Origin: Bacillus sp. RO1
GTDB taxonomy: Bacteria; Bacillota; Bacilli; Bacillales; Bacillaceae_I
Reading direction: 5' to 3'
NCBI RefSeq assembly: GCF_012524115.1
Contig: NZ_JAAZWB010000044.1
Span: 1 to 64,000 of the forward strand
DNA: 64,000 nt
Both the position numbers and the translations under genes were made by a program. Positions 9,894 through 18,586 of this stretch are shown one piece after another. Position 1 is the stretch's first letter; the number at the start of each line of letters is the position of its first letter. Under the pieces are notes generated by a model that saw nothing but the letters and a program-made list of their open reading frames with translations, was not told the origin of the DNA and did no database searches.

Positions 9894-10595
9894 ATGAACC
9901 ATAGACCATATACAGATTTATTAGCATTGTTTGGAATTGGTGGTGCTCATCCTGGAGGATTGGAGCTAACAAAAAACATCCTATTAAAAGAAAACCTTTC
10001 AGAAAAAAAACTACTTGAAATTGGGTGCGGCACGGGACAAACGTCTTTATTTCTAAATGCTATGAATGTAAATATTACACCCATAGATAACCATTCAATT
10101 ATGATTGAAAAAGCCAACAATCGATTTGCAGAGCATCAAGCAGGGATAACTGCCCTACAAATGGATATTGAGAAGACAGAATTTAGAGATAGCAGTTTTG
10201 ATTTTATACTCTCTGAATCTGTTCTATCTTTTACCGATACAAACAAAACTCTTCCGGAAGTGGTTCGACTTTTGAACAAGGATGGAGTTTTGTTAGCGCT
10301 TGAGATGACGAAGAAAGGTACATTGCACCTTGATTTGGAAGACAGAATGAAGCAATTCTACAACATGCCTAATATATTCAGTAAAGAGGATTGGAAAGAG
10401 GCCCTTGAAAATCATGGGTTTAAGAAGGTAGAGATCTCTCCTCTCTCAGTAAGAGACTTGCAGCCATCCGAACCGGAAATGGACCCTTCTGAAAAAATAG
10501 AAGATAAGTATTTTGAAGTGATGCATGAACATGAAAAGCTAACTTATGAATCCCAAGAACATATTGAAATAAGTATTATACGAGCACAACGGTAA
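9894..10595 (+). CDS. Class I SAM-dependent methyltransferase
   Basis: A 233-residue cytoplasmic protein with a Rossmann-like SAM-binding core. Motif I is LEIGCGTGQTS near residue 45, motif II ends with an acidic residue (PIDNHS), and motif post-I includes ALQMDIE and FDFILSESVLSF. The C-terminal part has an FKKVEISPLS strand typical of the Methyltransf_11/25 group. No nearby gene indicates the acceptor substrate. The start ATG overlaps an out-of-frame ATG at 9890; GAGGTG lies just upstream. Confidence 0.82.
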   Translation: MNHRPYTDLLALFGIGGAHPGGLELTKNILLKENLSEKKLLEIGCGTGQTSLFLNAMNVNITPIDNHSIMIEKANNRFAEHQAGITALQMDIEKTEFRDSSFDFILSESVLSFTDTNKTLPEVVRLLNKDGVLLALEMTKKGTLHLDLEDRMKQFYNMPNIFSKEDWKEALENHGFKKVEISPLSVRDLQPSEPEMDPSEKIEDKYFEVMHEHEKLTYESQEHIEISIIRAQR

Positions 10596-10597
10596 AA

Positions 10598-10626
10598 GCT
10601 GGAGCTACTTATGTATGCTTCAGCTT
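10598..10626. terminator. Shared terminator between convergent genes
   Basis: AAAGCTGGAGC pairs with GCTTCAGCTTT around a 9-nt loop. T-rich DNA follows on the + side and it serves the methyltransferase gene and possibly the opposite one. Confidence 0.7.
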
Positions 10627-11072
10627 TCTTTAGTGATATTCGCTTTTGGTTGGACCAAATCTTCCTGACTTATGACAGAAATTCCGTTTTTCTTTCCAAA
10701 AAGATGTAATTGATCATACATATTATCAGGTTTAAAATTTATTAATCGGATAGGAAAAAGTTTATCTGTATAAATGAAAGCTCCCCTTGCTGACCATCCC
10801 ACTCGTTTAAAGACTATTTTCCTTATGTCACTGGCTGTAATTTTCCTCGAATAAAATGTACGACCTAAAAACTGTATTTCGTAAAGAACTTTTGTTTCAT
10901 CCAACTTTATTTGATATCGAATGAAATAGGAAAACAAGATGATCATACCTATGGAGAGCTGTACTATTCCTCTTCCATAATAAGCATGCAAGATTTGATA
11001 AGTTCCTTGAATTAACATCAAAGATAAAATGAAGCTGTGAACTGCTGTCGGATACTTTGCTATATACTGCAT
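10620..11072 (-). CDS. Hypothetical membrane protein (PH-like C-terminal part)
   Basis: A 150-residue protein with two N-terminal membrane helices (about residues 8-28 and 35-52). They are followed by a soluble part that looks like a small bacterial PH-type fold: alternating strands KVLYEIQFLGRTFYSRKI, then a segment about KIVFKRVG, then LFPIRLINF. I do not recognise a named family, and the function is unknown. The ATG at 11072 has GGGAG eight bases upstream; a TTG further up is less likely. It is monocistronic and convergent with the methyltransferase gene. Confidence 0.65.
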   Translation of the reverse strand: MQYIAKYPTAVHSFILSLMLIQGTYQILHAYYGRGIVQLSIGMIILFSYFIRYQIKLDETKVLYEIQFLGRTFYSRKITASDIRKIVFKRVGWSARGAFIYTDKLFPIRLINFKPDNMYDQLHLFGKKNGISVISQEDLVQPKANITKES

Positions 11073-11300
11073 GACAACATCTCCCTTCAATTTAGATTAG
11101 GTTATACTTGCCGGTATGAACTTATTTTCCCATATTTATTCCATTTTCATCCTCAAAATTGTGAAAAGTAGGTAATATCTACAATATATATCATCCCATG
11201 CCAACATTTATACAGTGAAATAGTTGTATATACTTGTTAGGATATTTCTTAGAGCGTCCGAGAGTTGATGATTACCCACAACACAAGGAGGAATTCTTTT

Positions 11301-11888
11301 ATGAAAAAACTTATTGCAATTACTACTGCAGCTGTGGCATTATTTGCCGGAACTGGGTTTGATGCACAAGCAGCTGGCTCACATAAAGTAAAATCTGGCG
11401 ATACGCTTTGGAATATAGGTAAAACGTACGGCGTTTCCGTTAAAGAAATGAAGGAATTAAATAATAAAAACAATCATCTTATTTTCCCTGGTGAAGCATT
11501 ACAGCTCCCAGAGAAAGTATCAGAGAAAGATAAAGAATTATTGGCACGCCTTGTTCATGCGGAATCTAAAGGAGAGCCGTATGAAGGAAAAGTTGCTGTG
11601 GCAACAGTTGTTCTAAATAGAGTTGATAGTGACCAATTTCCTGACTCCATTAAGGAAGTAGTCTATGAAACAAGTCCAGGTGGAGTATACCAATTCTCTC
11701 CAGTAGGAAACGGTCAGATTGATAAGGCCGCTGATGAGGAAGCCCAAAAAGCAGTTGAAGAAGCTATTGCATTCCGCGGGGATGGCAACAACTCACTTTA
11801 CTTTTTTAATCCAGATAAAACAAGTGATGAGTGGATCCGTACAAGAAAGGTAACAAAGACGATTGGAAACCACGTATTTGCACAATAA
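11301..11888 (+). CDS. ykvT: LysM-containing cell wall hydrolase (SleB/CwlJ family), YkvT-like
   Basis: A 195-residue secreted protein: signal peptide 1-25 ending AQAA, one LysM domain (HKVKSGDTLWNIGKTYGVS) for peptidoglycan binding, then a Hydrolase_2 (SleB/CwlJ-type) domain. The likely catalytic Glu is in HAESKGEPYEG, and the family block VATVVLNRVDS...FPDSIKEVVY follows. SleB/CwlJ enzymes are lytic transglycosylase-like spore cortex hydrolases, but YkvT-type proteins with a LysM are less well studied. AAGGAGG precedes the chosen ATG. The neighbour ykvS lies opposite across a shared terminator, the same pairing as I recall in B. subtilis. Confidence 0.88.
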   Translation: MKKLIAITTAAVALFAGTGFDAQAAGSHKVKSGDTLWNIGKTYGVSVKEMKELNNKNNHLIFPGEALQLPEKVSEKDKELLARLVHAESKGEPYEGKVAVATVVLNRVDSDQFPDSIKEVVYETSPGGVYQFSPVGNGQIDKAADEEAQKAVEEAIAFRGDGNNSLYFFNPDKTSDEWIRTRKVTKTIGNHVFAQ

Positions 11889-11896
11889 TTTGCCTT

Positions 11897-11930
11897 AAAA
11901 AAGACACCGGTTCAAGTCCGGTGTCTTTTA
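11897..11930. terminator. Bidirectional terminator between ykvT and ykvS
   Basis: AAAAGACACCGG and CCGGTGTCTTTT form a perfect 12-bp stem with a 7-nt loop and A/T runs at both ends. Confidence 0.9.
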
Positions 11931-11934
11931 CTAT

Positions 11935-12126
11935 TTATAAAGCTTTATAATTCTTATGGTTTATGACAGTACGAATTGGTTCTCCTGTATTAGGATTTTT
12001 CCCAAGTTCAACAATTACAGAGCTGTCTCTAACAACAATAACGGTACCCTTACTACCTTTTTTGGTACCTTTATTAATTTGAATCGTATCTCCAACTTGA
12101 ACGTTTGTTGCTTTTGTCTCTTCCAT
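11935..12126 (-). CDS. ykvS: DUF2187/KOW-like small protein YkvS
   Basis: A 63-residue beta-rich protein with a KOW-like core: VGDTIQI, then KGTKKGSKGTVIVVRDSSVIVEL. It matches the DUF2187 family (YkvS of B. subtilis). KOW modules often touch RNA or ribosomal proteins, but the function of YkvS is unknown. The start is the ATG of MEETKATN, preceded by AGGTGGAATAAG. It is convergent with ykvT. Confidence 0.85.
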   Translation of the reverse strand: MEETKATNVQVGDTIQINKGTKKGSKGTVIVVRDSSVIVELGKNPNTGEPIRTVINHKNYKAL

Positions 12127-12153
12127 TTACTTATTCCACCTTTTTTTAATACT

Positions 12154-13047
12154 TTAGTCTCTTCTATCCTTATTATCCCCATTGGCTGATAAATATCTTT
12201 TAATATGTGTAAAAGTTATATCCCTAATTATTGCCGTTTCATTGAAAAGTTGATGATTGCCTCCATCAACAAGAACACACGTAGCATTTGGGTATTTTTT
12301 TAGAATGAATTTTATATTATACCTCCAATCAACTGTCGTGTCATTATTTCCCTGAATAATACATAGTGTCTTTTCACTTTTTGATAGTTGGTCAGAAAGA
12401 CTACTGTTCCACCGCTCAAGAGACTGAAGCCATCTTACAGGTAATTTTGTGAATTGAAGTGGATCGTTTTTCACATGTGCTAGATACTCTGGATCTGAAG
12501 AGTTTTTTCTAAATGTTCTTTTTATATGAATTATTTTCTCCCCAATGAGTTTAACACCAAACTTTGAAAATGACCACAAATATGGTTGAATCAATGGAGC
12601 TACCAAAATCACCTTATCAAATAAGTATTTGTACTCGTTAATGTAACATAAAATGATGGCACCACCGGTACTATGTCCCATTATTGACCAACTTTTATGA
12701 CATATCCCTTTATTTAAAATGTGAGAATGAACGGCATGCACTACTTTGACATACTCAGAGAAATCTTGAATATCTCCTCTTACCCCGTTAGAGTGCCCAT
12801 GACCAGGCAAGTCAAAAGTAATTACACCATATCCATCGGATACTAACGTATCAATAATCTTCGAAAGTGACCCTGAATGATCGAGATAACCATGGACAAT
12901 GGTAACTAAACCTCTAGTTTCTTCAGGCATAAATGTTTGGATAAATATCTCGTGATGATTGTGGGTAATCATTTCACTAGTATGTATGGAACCCCATTGT
13001 TCTAAACTATAAAAGTTTAAATAATCCTGCTTATCAAACGTTACCAT
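12154..13047 (-). CDS. Alpha/beta hydrolase, lysophospholipase/monoacylglycerol lipase type
   Basis: A 297-residue cytoplasmic alpha/beta hydrolase of the serine aminopeptidase S33/Hydrolase_4 group. The oxyanion strand TIVHGYLDHSG, the FDLPGHGHSNG motif and the nucleophile elbow MGHSTGG (Ser near residue 125) are all present. The later Asp in IQGNNDTTVDW and the His in DGGNHQLFNE complete the triad. The likely substrates are monoglycerides or lysolipids. It lies 27 bp upstream of ykvS in transcription order and may read into it. No signal peptide is seen. Confidence 0.82.
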   Translation of the reverse strand: MVTFDKQDYLNFYSLEQWGSIHTSEMITHNHHEIFIQTFMPEETRGLVTIVHGYLDHSGSLSKIIDTLVSDGYGVITFDLPGHGHSNGVRGDIQDFSEYVKVVHAVHSHILNKGICHKSWSIMGHSTGGAIILCYINEYKYLFDKVILVAPLIQPYLWSFSKFGVKLIGEKIIHIKRTFRKNSSDPEYLAHVKNDPLQFTKLPVRWLQSLERWNSSLSDQLSKSEKTLCIIQGNNDTTVDWRYNIKFILKKYPNATCVLVDGGNHQLFNETAIIRDITFTHIKRYLSANGDNKDRRD

Positions 13048-13175
13048 AGTTGACCTCTCTTCATCCTATAAACAAAATTTCTAATTCTTATGTTACCTTA
13101 TTTTCATTATAAAAACCGAATAATTCCCTTACTCTTGATAAAACATATATGTAAATATGATGAAAGAGGTGTAGA

Positions 13176-13715
13176 ATGTTGAGAATTAATGGATTTTTAG
13201 TAACTGGCCTTATCATGACGATGGTGTTGACAGGTTGTGGCAATGTAGATAACTACGGTGCAAATCAAAATGATAACCCAGATAACGCTCTAAATGTTAA
13301 TTACGATAAAATGGGGCGTTACAATAGAAATGTAAGAAATGGGGACATAAACCCACGGAGAGTTAATGACACAAATGAGCCAAGGCTTGATGTAGCGGAT
13401 GAGGCTTCTAAGAAAATTACTGATTTGAAAGAAGTGGAATCTTGCAGTATTATCGTAACTAATCGAAATGCTTATGTGGCAGCTGTATTAGAAGGAGAAG
13501 GTAAGCAGGAATTAACGAAAGATGTGGAAGAAAAGATAGCAAATCAGGTACGTAAATCTGACAGTAGTATCCGAAATGTGTATGTTTCTGTAAATCCTGA
13601 GTTTGTCGATCGTATGGAAGGTTATACGAATGATATTAGAGAAGGCAGACCTGTTGCTGGAATTTTCGATGAGTTTACAGAAGTAGTACAACGACTATTC
13701 CCGACTTCAAGATAA
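13176..13715 (+). CDS. YhcN/YlaJ family sporulation lipoprotein
   Basis: A 179-residue lipoprotein with lipobox LTGC (Cys near residue 21), an Asn/Asp-rich low-complexity linker (about 25-75) and a C-terminal YhcN/YlaJ domain. The domain shows ADEASKKITDLKEVESCSI, then NAYVAAVL, then VRKSDSSIRNVYVSVNPEF. YhcN and YlaJ are spore membrane lipoproteins that affect germination or outgrowth in B. subtilis. AAAGAGGTG lies at the correct distance from the ATG. I could not settle on a sporulation-sigma promoter. Monocistronic, with its own terminator. Confidence 0.87.
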   Translation: MLRINGFLVTGLIMTMVLTGCGNVDNYGANQNDNPDNALNVNYDKMGRYNRNVRNGDINPRRVNDTNEPRLDVADEASKKITDLKEVESCSIIVTNRNAYVAAVLEGEGKQELTKDVEEKIANQVRKSDSSIRNVYVSVNPEFVDRMEGYTNDIREGRPVAGIFDEFTEVVQRLFPTSR

Positions 13716-13770
13716 TACAAGGTCCCCTCTAAAAAATTATTTTTAAATCTATATATCCAAATCACTTTGT

Positions 13771-13803
13771 AAAAACCCAGATAAAGGAATCTGGGTTTTT
13801 TTT
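13771..13803 (+). terminator. Terminator of the YhcN-like gene
   Basis: AACCCAGAT/ATCTGGGTT stem with a short loop and an eight-T tail. The rest of the 13716-14070 gap is AT-rich, and apart from this and the next terminator I see nothing in it. Confidence 0.9.
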
Positions 13804-14026
13804 ATCCTCACTAGTTGACTCTAAATATCTTTGCAATAAAAATCCAACCTAGAAGTTTTTCTGGTGATTTGTTAATATTTTTGTGTAAAAAAATGAATCA
13901 CTCTGACGAAAGTCATTAACATTGAAACAGCGATACTTTTGGGCATTCAAGAAGCCCTTTAAACTATATATCGTATTGATCACCTTTAATACTTTACACT
14001 CAAGTTGGAACTGCACGTTGCACAAA

Positions 14027-14053
14027 GAAGCAGATTCGTTTGAATCTGCTTCT
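14027..14053 (-). terminator. Terminator of the large protease gene
   Basis: AGAAGCAGATTC with a perfect complement and a 4-nt loop. On the minus strand it is followed by TTTGTG, a short T tract. Confidence 0.7.
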
Positions 14054-14070
14054 AAACAATATTTTTCCCT

Positions 14071-17000
14071 CTAATTTAACCCTAATTCTTTCTTTATACT
14101 TTCTAATGTTTGCCCTTTATACGTTTGTATAGGAGTAGGGGCCTTGTCAACTCCCGGATCTGTTTCAAGGTAATTGTATTCGACAAGCTCCAAGTCTTCT
14201 TCATTGATGATACCGTCAAAATTCAAATCCGCTTCTTGTTTATCTGTTCCCCAATGTTCTTTTATTGCTACCGCATCGAAGATATCAATCACGCTATCCT
14301 GATTAACATCGCCAGCATCTTGTCTTCTTAGAAGTATATCACGCCAAGTTCCAAGAATACGATCTTCCCGTTGTTCGTAGAGGGTAAACGAGCTATTTAC
14401 TGGGAAGTGACCTGGGATCTTGACTTCAATTGAGAATGGTTTATCCGTTACAGGTAAGCCCTGTACAGTGAATGCATTCTTATTAACGGTCCCTTCGTAT
14501 TTTTCACCATCTGCATCTGTTACAGTTAGAGAGATTGGCGCATTGGAGAAATCTTTATTATAATCATATTGTCCGTCCGTACCGTAAAACCCTTGTGGGA
14601 TAATGCTGCCACGTGCTTCAGAATAACTGCGTAATAATTCTACATGATCACCGCTGTAATACCCCATGATATTCTTCGTCTCTTGTCCATCAGCGTTGAA
14701 ATAAGAACTTGAAACTGCTGGTGTTTTCATCGAGTTCCGTTTACCAAATTTAACTTCTTTTGCTTCCAAAATGATATCAAAGATCGGTGTATCTCCTGTT
14801 ACTTCAAGATTGGCATCTTCGCTAATGGAAACCGAAACATTCAAATTATCTTGGACGCTCGATTTTTCTTTGATCTCATGCGATATTGTTGATTCACTTT
14901 GAGGCTTGAAGTCTGGATTAAAGACAACATCCTTTACCATCATTTCGTTTTTATCATACGTAACAGTAAAGTTTCCTTTTTTGAATCTCTCCAAGTTATT
15001 TGCCGTGATTGTAAATTTGAACTCCTCTTCTGCCATCAATTCGTTCTTGTTACTTGAAATGGTGGTAAATGGCGTCCCTTCAAGCACAAACGCATTCATG
15101 ATCGGCCCTTCTTCAGCCAGATTCCCCACTGAATCATATCCGAACAACGCAAATGGATAACGATCCAAACGAGGGTGCATGAGAACTTCTTCCTCTAAAT
15201 CCCCAGAAGCATCGGTGAATAATGGCGTTGGACTCGGGAACGGTGATGCCCAAAAATATGTGATGAAATTGTTTGATTGATCGACATTGAAGCCCGCTTC
15301 CTTCATATCATCGATTTCTTTATCATACAGCTTCACAGAGAATGGAACGGTTTCTGTTCCTGGTGCATATTCGTATACTCCGTTCGGTAAGCTGCTTTTA
15401 ATTTTTGGTGCTGTATTATCAATGAACGTATCGACTTCCTTTGAAAATATTTTTCCTTTTGCATTCACACCCACCAATTTTAATTTATAATGTCCTTCTG
15501 GTGCAAGGGTAGGATTGACAGAGAATGGATTCTTCTGATCCCCTGTGTAAGGATAATAGTATCCTGAGAACATCGAATAAAGGACGATTCTTTGTCCTTC
15601 TTTTATCCCTTTTGGATTTATAGAACCAACGAGGCCAAGGTCCTTATTCGTTTTCGGATCCACCAATACGAGGCTCAGCTTCTCCATTGGTGAACGTAAA
15701 ACGAACGATCCAGGTGTAAAGTTAAATAAACTTCCGAACTGATTATTCTGTTTAGTAGAGAAGTTGAATGCCTCAATCTCTTCGATTCCTTCTGCGGAAA
15801 CCCTGATTCCAAATGGAATTTGGTATTCTTCAGCAGGATCTTTACTATTTACATACTTAACGTATCCTTCGTAATATCCCTTTTCAGCTGTTGCCGGTAC
15901 ATCCAGGAATACTTTTGTCTTCTTGGACTTTCCAGCATTGATCGTTAATTTTTCATCAAATGAAAGAGTAACATTGTTTTCTGCTGCATCCAGAGATTTA
16001 GTTGTAAAATGGACACTTGCCTGGAACGTTTTGTTCGTATCACCGTGATTGGAGATTTCTAAAGAACGCTGTTCATGCAATGGCTTTCCATCAACATAAC
16101 GGAGTCCGAAGCTCATCCCACCAGTACGCTCTTCAATCGTCACTTCTTCCCCGTTATTGATTGTTGCCGTTTCGTCCACAACCTGGAAGTTTACATCTGA
16201 GTGGAGAGCTTCATATGGATCCACTCTGCCTGATCCGATTTCATACACACTATAATCACCATTCATAGGGTCAGCTGTGTTCATCAATTTGGATTTAATA
16301 TCTGCAGGTGTGTAGCTTTTATTCGATTGTAAAAGTAATGCTGCAATCCCTGCCACATGCGGAGATGCCATGGACGTCCCGGACAATCGATTATAGGCAT
16401 ACTGATATGTGCCGTTTTCTTTATCATTAATATAAGAAGGTACAGTGGACAATACTGAAACACCAGGAGCTACAATTTCAGGTTTGATATCATAGTTCAT
16501 TCTAGAAGGTCCTCTTGAGCTGAAATCTGCCAGGCGATCCCCTTCTGTTTTGATTTCCCCTAAATTGCTGAAGGTGATTGTTTTGCCTTGTTCAAGACTA
16601 TTTTTTAATTTTTCCCCTTCTTCTTTCGTTAAAGAGAAAGTCGGGATGTTATCTACACTCTCACCAAGATAATAAGGAATCTGCCCTTCCTTTTCGTTGT
16701 CGTTATAGATGATTATGGCTTTCGCTCCGTTATTTTTGGCGTATTTGATTTTATCAACAAAAGAAAGTGAACCTCGGGATACAAGAGCGATATTCCCTTT
16801 TATCTCTTCCTTGATCGGATAATAGTTAGAGTTCCCTCCAAGTCCTGCATCCACTAATTCAAAATTAGCACCCTCAAAGTCGGACAATTTATCGCTAAAG
16901 TTTTTGGCCATTAATTGCAGGTGTACTTCATCTGAACCATATTCCCCGTTAAAAGTCGGAATATCGAATGGGACGTCACTTGCACCTACCGTCAAAGCAA

Positions 17001-18153
17001 GTGCGGCTGTACCAGGAGACCCAAGTGTAAAGGTATTACTACCTGCATTACCCGCAGATACAACCGCTGTCACGCCACTAAGTACAGCATTGTTGACTGC
17101 CACGCTTGTTGGATAGAGAGGGTCATTTGTTATAGCACCTAAAGATAGATTCATGACATCCATGCCTTCTTCAATTGCCTTATCGATACCAGCGATGACA
17201 TTTTCACTTGTCCCACTTCCGTATGGACCCAACACACGATACCCATATAAGTCTGCTTCAGGTGCCACACCCTTCACACTGTATTCCGATTCCTCATTAT
17301 CACCTTCACCAACTATTGTGCCTGCCACATGTGTACCGTGTTGAGTGTAATAAGTATTGCCGCTGCGGATCTCTGATTGTCCCGAGGCCTGCCAATCCTT
17401 ATAGGTGGTTTCCATTGGATCTTCGTCACCATCAACAAAGTCATATCCACCTTTATATACTCCGTCTAAGTCAGGATGATTGTAATCAATTCCCGTATCA
17501 AGGACTGCCACTTTGATCCCTTTACCAGTGAAGCCTTCACTATGTAATTGGTCAATTTTTAAATGAGGCATGCTGTCGACTACATACTCCCCATCTTGCA
17601 CATTTTTTTCCCTTACCACAGGAGGTTCCAATTGTATCTCAACGTCACTCCAAATTGCCCTTACTACATCCAAACTTAATAATTCTTGAATTTTGTTGGC
17701 AGGCACCTCTAACGAAACACCATTCAAAGCATGGTTATAGCTTTTTCGTATCTTATAGCCTTCCTTATTTTTGGATTTAAAAACTTTATCAAGTTCATTC
17801 TTAAATTTCTTCTGATCCTTCTCCACATTTTCTTTGGCTTCTTGTTGAGAAAGGTTTTTACCTTCTAATTGTGCTTTTAGCAGAGCAACTTTTACAGGAT
17901 GATGATCCAGTTGAACAATAACCTTTATATTATCGTTACTATTTAAATCAACAGTTGGGGATAAATATAGTCCCTCTTTCTCTACACTCTGCAGTTGTTT
18001 GTAGTTTTCGAGTTGTTCTGGAGTCATTTTTGAGAGAGTATCTTCGATGTAGACTGGCTTTTCTGCTAGAACATTAATACCGGGTATATTAGCCGAACTC
18101 AAGATCATACCGGCTCCCAATGCATAATACAGTATCTTCTTTTTCATGCTCAT
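14071..18153 (-). CDS. Large Vpr-like S8 serine protease with PA, cohesin-like and dockerin-like modules
   Basis: A 1360-residue secreted protease, far longer than Vpr (about 800). Order: signal peptide (1-31); inhibitor-I9 propeptide (about 75-175); subtilisin domain with Asp219 (AVLDTG), His272 (QHGTHVAG) and Ser594 (SGTSMASP); a PA insert at about 430-530 (GNIALVSRG, AKAIIIYND); an Fn3-like domain (690-790); Ig-like domains (to about 1025); a cohesin-like beta domain (about 1028-1135); a carboxypeptidase-regulatory-like domain (about 1175-1260); and two EF-hand-type dockerin loops, DVNQDSVIDIFDAV and DLNFDGIINEEDL (1282-1325). It should digest extracellular protein, and the C-terminal modules suggest calcium-dependent attachment or self-association. 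AAAAGGGGATG is upstream of the start; spacing to the first ATG is long but better than to the second. Confidence 0.88.
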   Translation of the reverse strand: MSMKKKILYYALGAGMILSSANIPGINVLAEKPVYIEDTLSKMTPEQLENYKQLQSVEKEGLYLSPTVDLNSNDNIKVIVQLDHHPVKVALLKAQLEGKNLSQQEAKENVEKDQKKFKNELDKVFKSKNKEGYKIRKSYNHALNGVSLEVPANKIQELLSLDVVRAIWSDVEIQLEPPVVREKNVQDGEYVVDSMPHLKIDQLHSEGFTGKGIKVAVLDTGIDYNHPDLDGVYKGGYDFVDGDEDPMETTYKDWQASGQSEIRSGNTYYTQHGTHVAGTIVGEGDNEESEYSVKGVAPEADLYGYRVLGPYGSGTSENVIAGIDKAIEEGMDVMNLSLGAITNDPLYPTSVAVNNAVLSGVTAVVSAGNAGSNTFTLGSPGTAALALTVGASDVPFDIPTFNGEYGSDEVHLQLMAKNFSDKLSDFEGANFELVDAGLGGNSNYYPIKEEIKGNIALVSRGSLSFVDKIKYAKNNGAKAIIIYNDNEKEGQIPYYLGESVDNIPTFSLTKEEGEKLKNSLEQGKTITFSNLGEIKTEGDRLADFSSRGPSRMNYDIKPEIVAPGVSVLSTVPSYINDKENGTYQYAYNRLSGTSMASPHVAGIAALLLQSNKSYTPADIKSKLMNTADPMNGDYSVYEIGSGRVDPYEALHSDVNFQVVDETATINNGEEVTIEERTGGMSFGLRYVDGKPLHEQRSLEISNHGDTNKTFQASVHFTTKSLDAAENNVTLSFDEKLTINAGKSKKTKVFLDVPATAEKGYYEGYVKYVNSKDPAEEYQIPFGIRVSAEGIEEIEAFNFSTKQNNQFGSLFNFTPGSFVLRSPMEKLSLVLVDPKTNKDLGLVGSINPKGIKEGQRIVLYSMFSGYYYPYTGDQKNPFSVNPTLAPEGHYKLKLVGVNAKGKIFSKEVDTFIDNTAPKIKSSLPNGVYEYAPGTETVPFSVKLYDKEIDDMKEAGFNVDQSNNFITYFWASPFPSPTPLFTDASGDLEEEVLMHPRLDRYPFALFGYDSVGNLAEEGPIMNAFVLEGTPFTTISSNKNELMAEEEFKFTITANNLERFKKGNFTVTYDKNEMMVKDVVFNPDFKPQSESTISHEIKEKSSVQDNLNVSVSISEDANLEVTGDTPIFDIILEAKEVKFGKRNSMKTPAVSSSYFNADGQETKNIMGYYSGDHVELLRSYSEARGSIIPQGFYGTDGQYDYNKDFSNAPISLTVTDADGEKYEGTVNKNAFTVQGLPVTDKPFSIEVKIPGHFPVNSSFTLYEQREDRILGTWRDILLRRQDAGDVNQDSVIDIFDAVAIKEHWGTDKQEADLNFDGIINEEDLELVEYNYLETDPGVDKAPTPIQTYKGQTLESIKKELGLN

Positions 18154-18213
18154 TTTTTACAGCATCCCCTTTTTGAGAATTTTCTAACAACTAAATGTTA
18201 TCATGATATTTAA

Positions 18214-18237
18214 GGGGAATGTATTGGGGGAATGTAT
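18214..18237. promoter_or_regulatory. Direct repeat upstream of the protease gene
   Basis: GGGGAATGTAT occurs twice (18214-18224 and 18227-18237), 13 bp apart, 60-85 bp before the protease start. It could be a tandem regulator site. The rest of 18154-18516 is AT-rich, with no other clear signal. Confidence 0.35.
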
Positions 18238-18516
18238 CGAAAAATATTTTACGGTTCACCAACACAAGATGGAAATTATGGTAAAAATTAACCACTTAGT
18301 ATTTTATTAATTTCTCTATTTGTTCATTAAACAAGGGTAATTTTATTCATTTTTTCCAATCAAGTGAATATAGTCGCATTAATTCCCTTTAATTTATTGG
18401 GAAAATTTTTGTGATATCGACATATTTTTTAATAAATACTCTATTTATTAAACGATAGAGCAATAATTTCTCTTTGGTGAAATTTAATCGTATAGGGTAT
18501 GATGGCATTCCCATAA

Positions 18517-18554
18517 AAAAAACAGGTCTAATCCTAAAAGAATCAAACCTGTTT
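18517..18554 (-). terminator. Terminator of xpaC-yaaN
   Basis: AAACAGGT and ACCTGTTT with further inner pairing (ATTC/GGAT). On the minus strand the stem ends in eight T residues. Confidence 0.85.
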
Positions 18555-18586
18555 TTCTGATATAAATGTTATTTTGGGTATATTTT

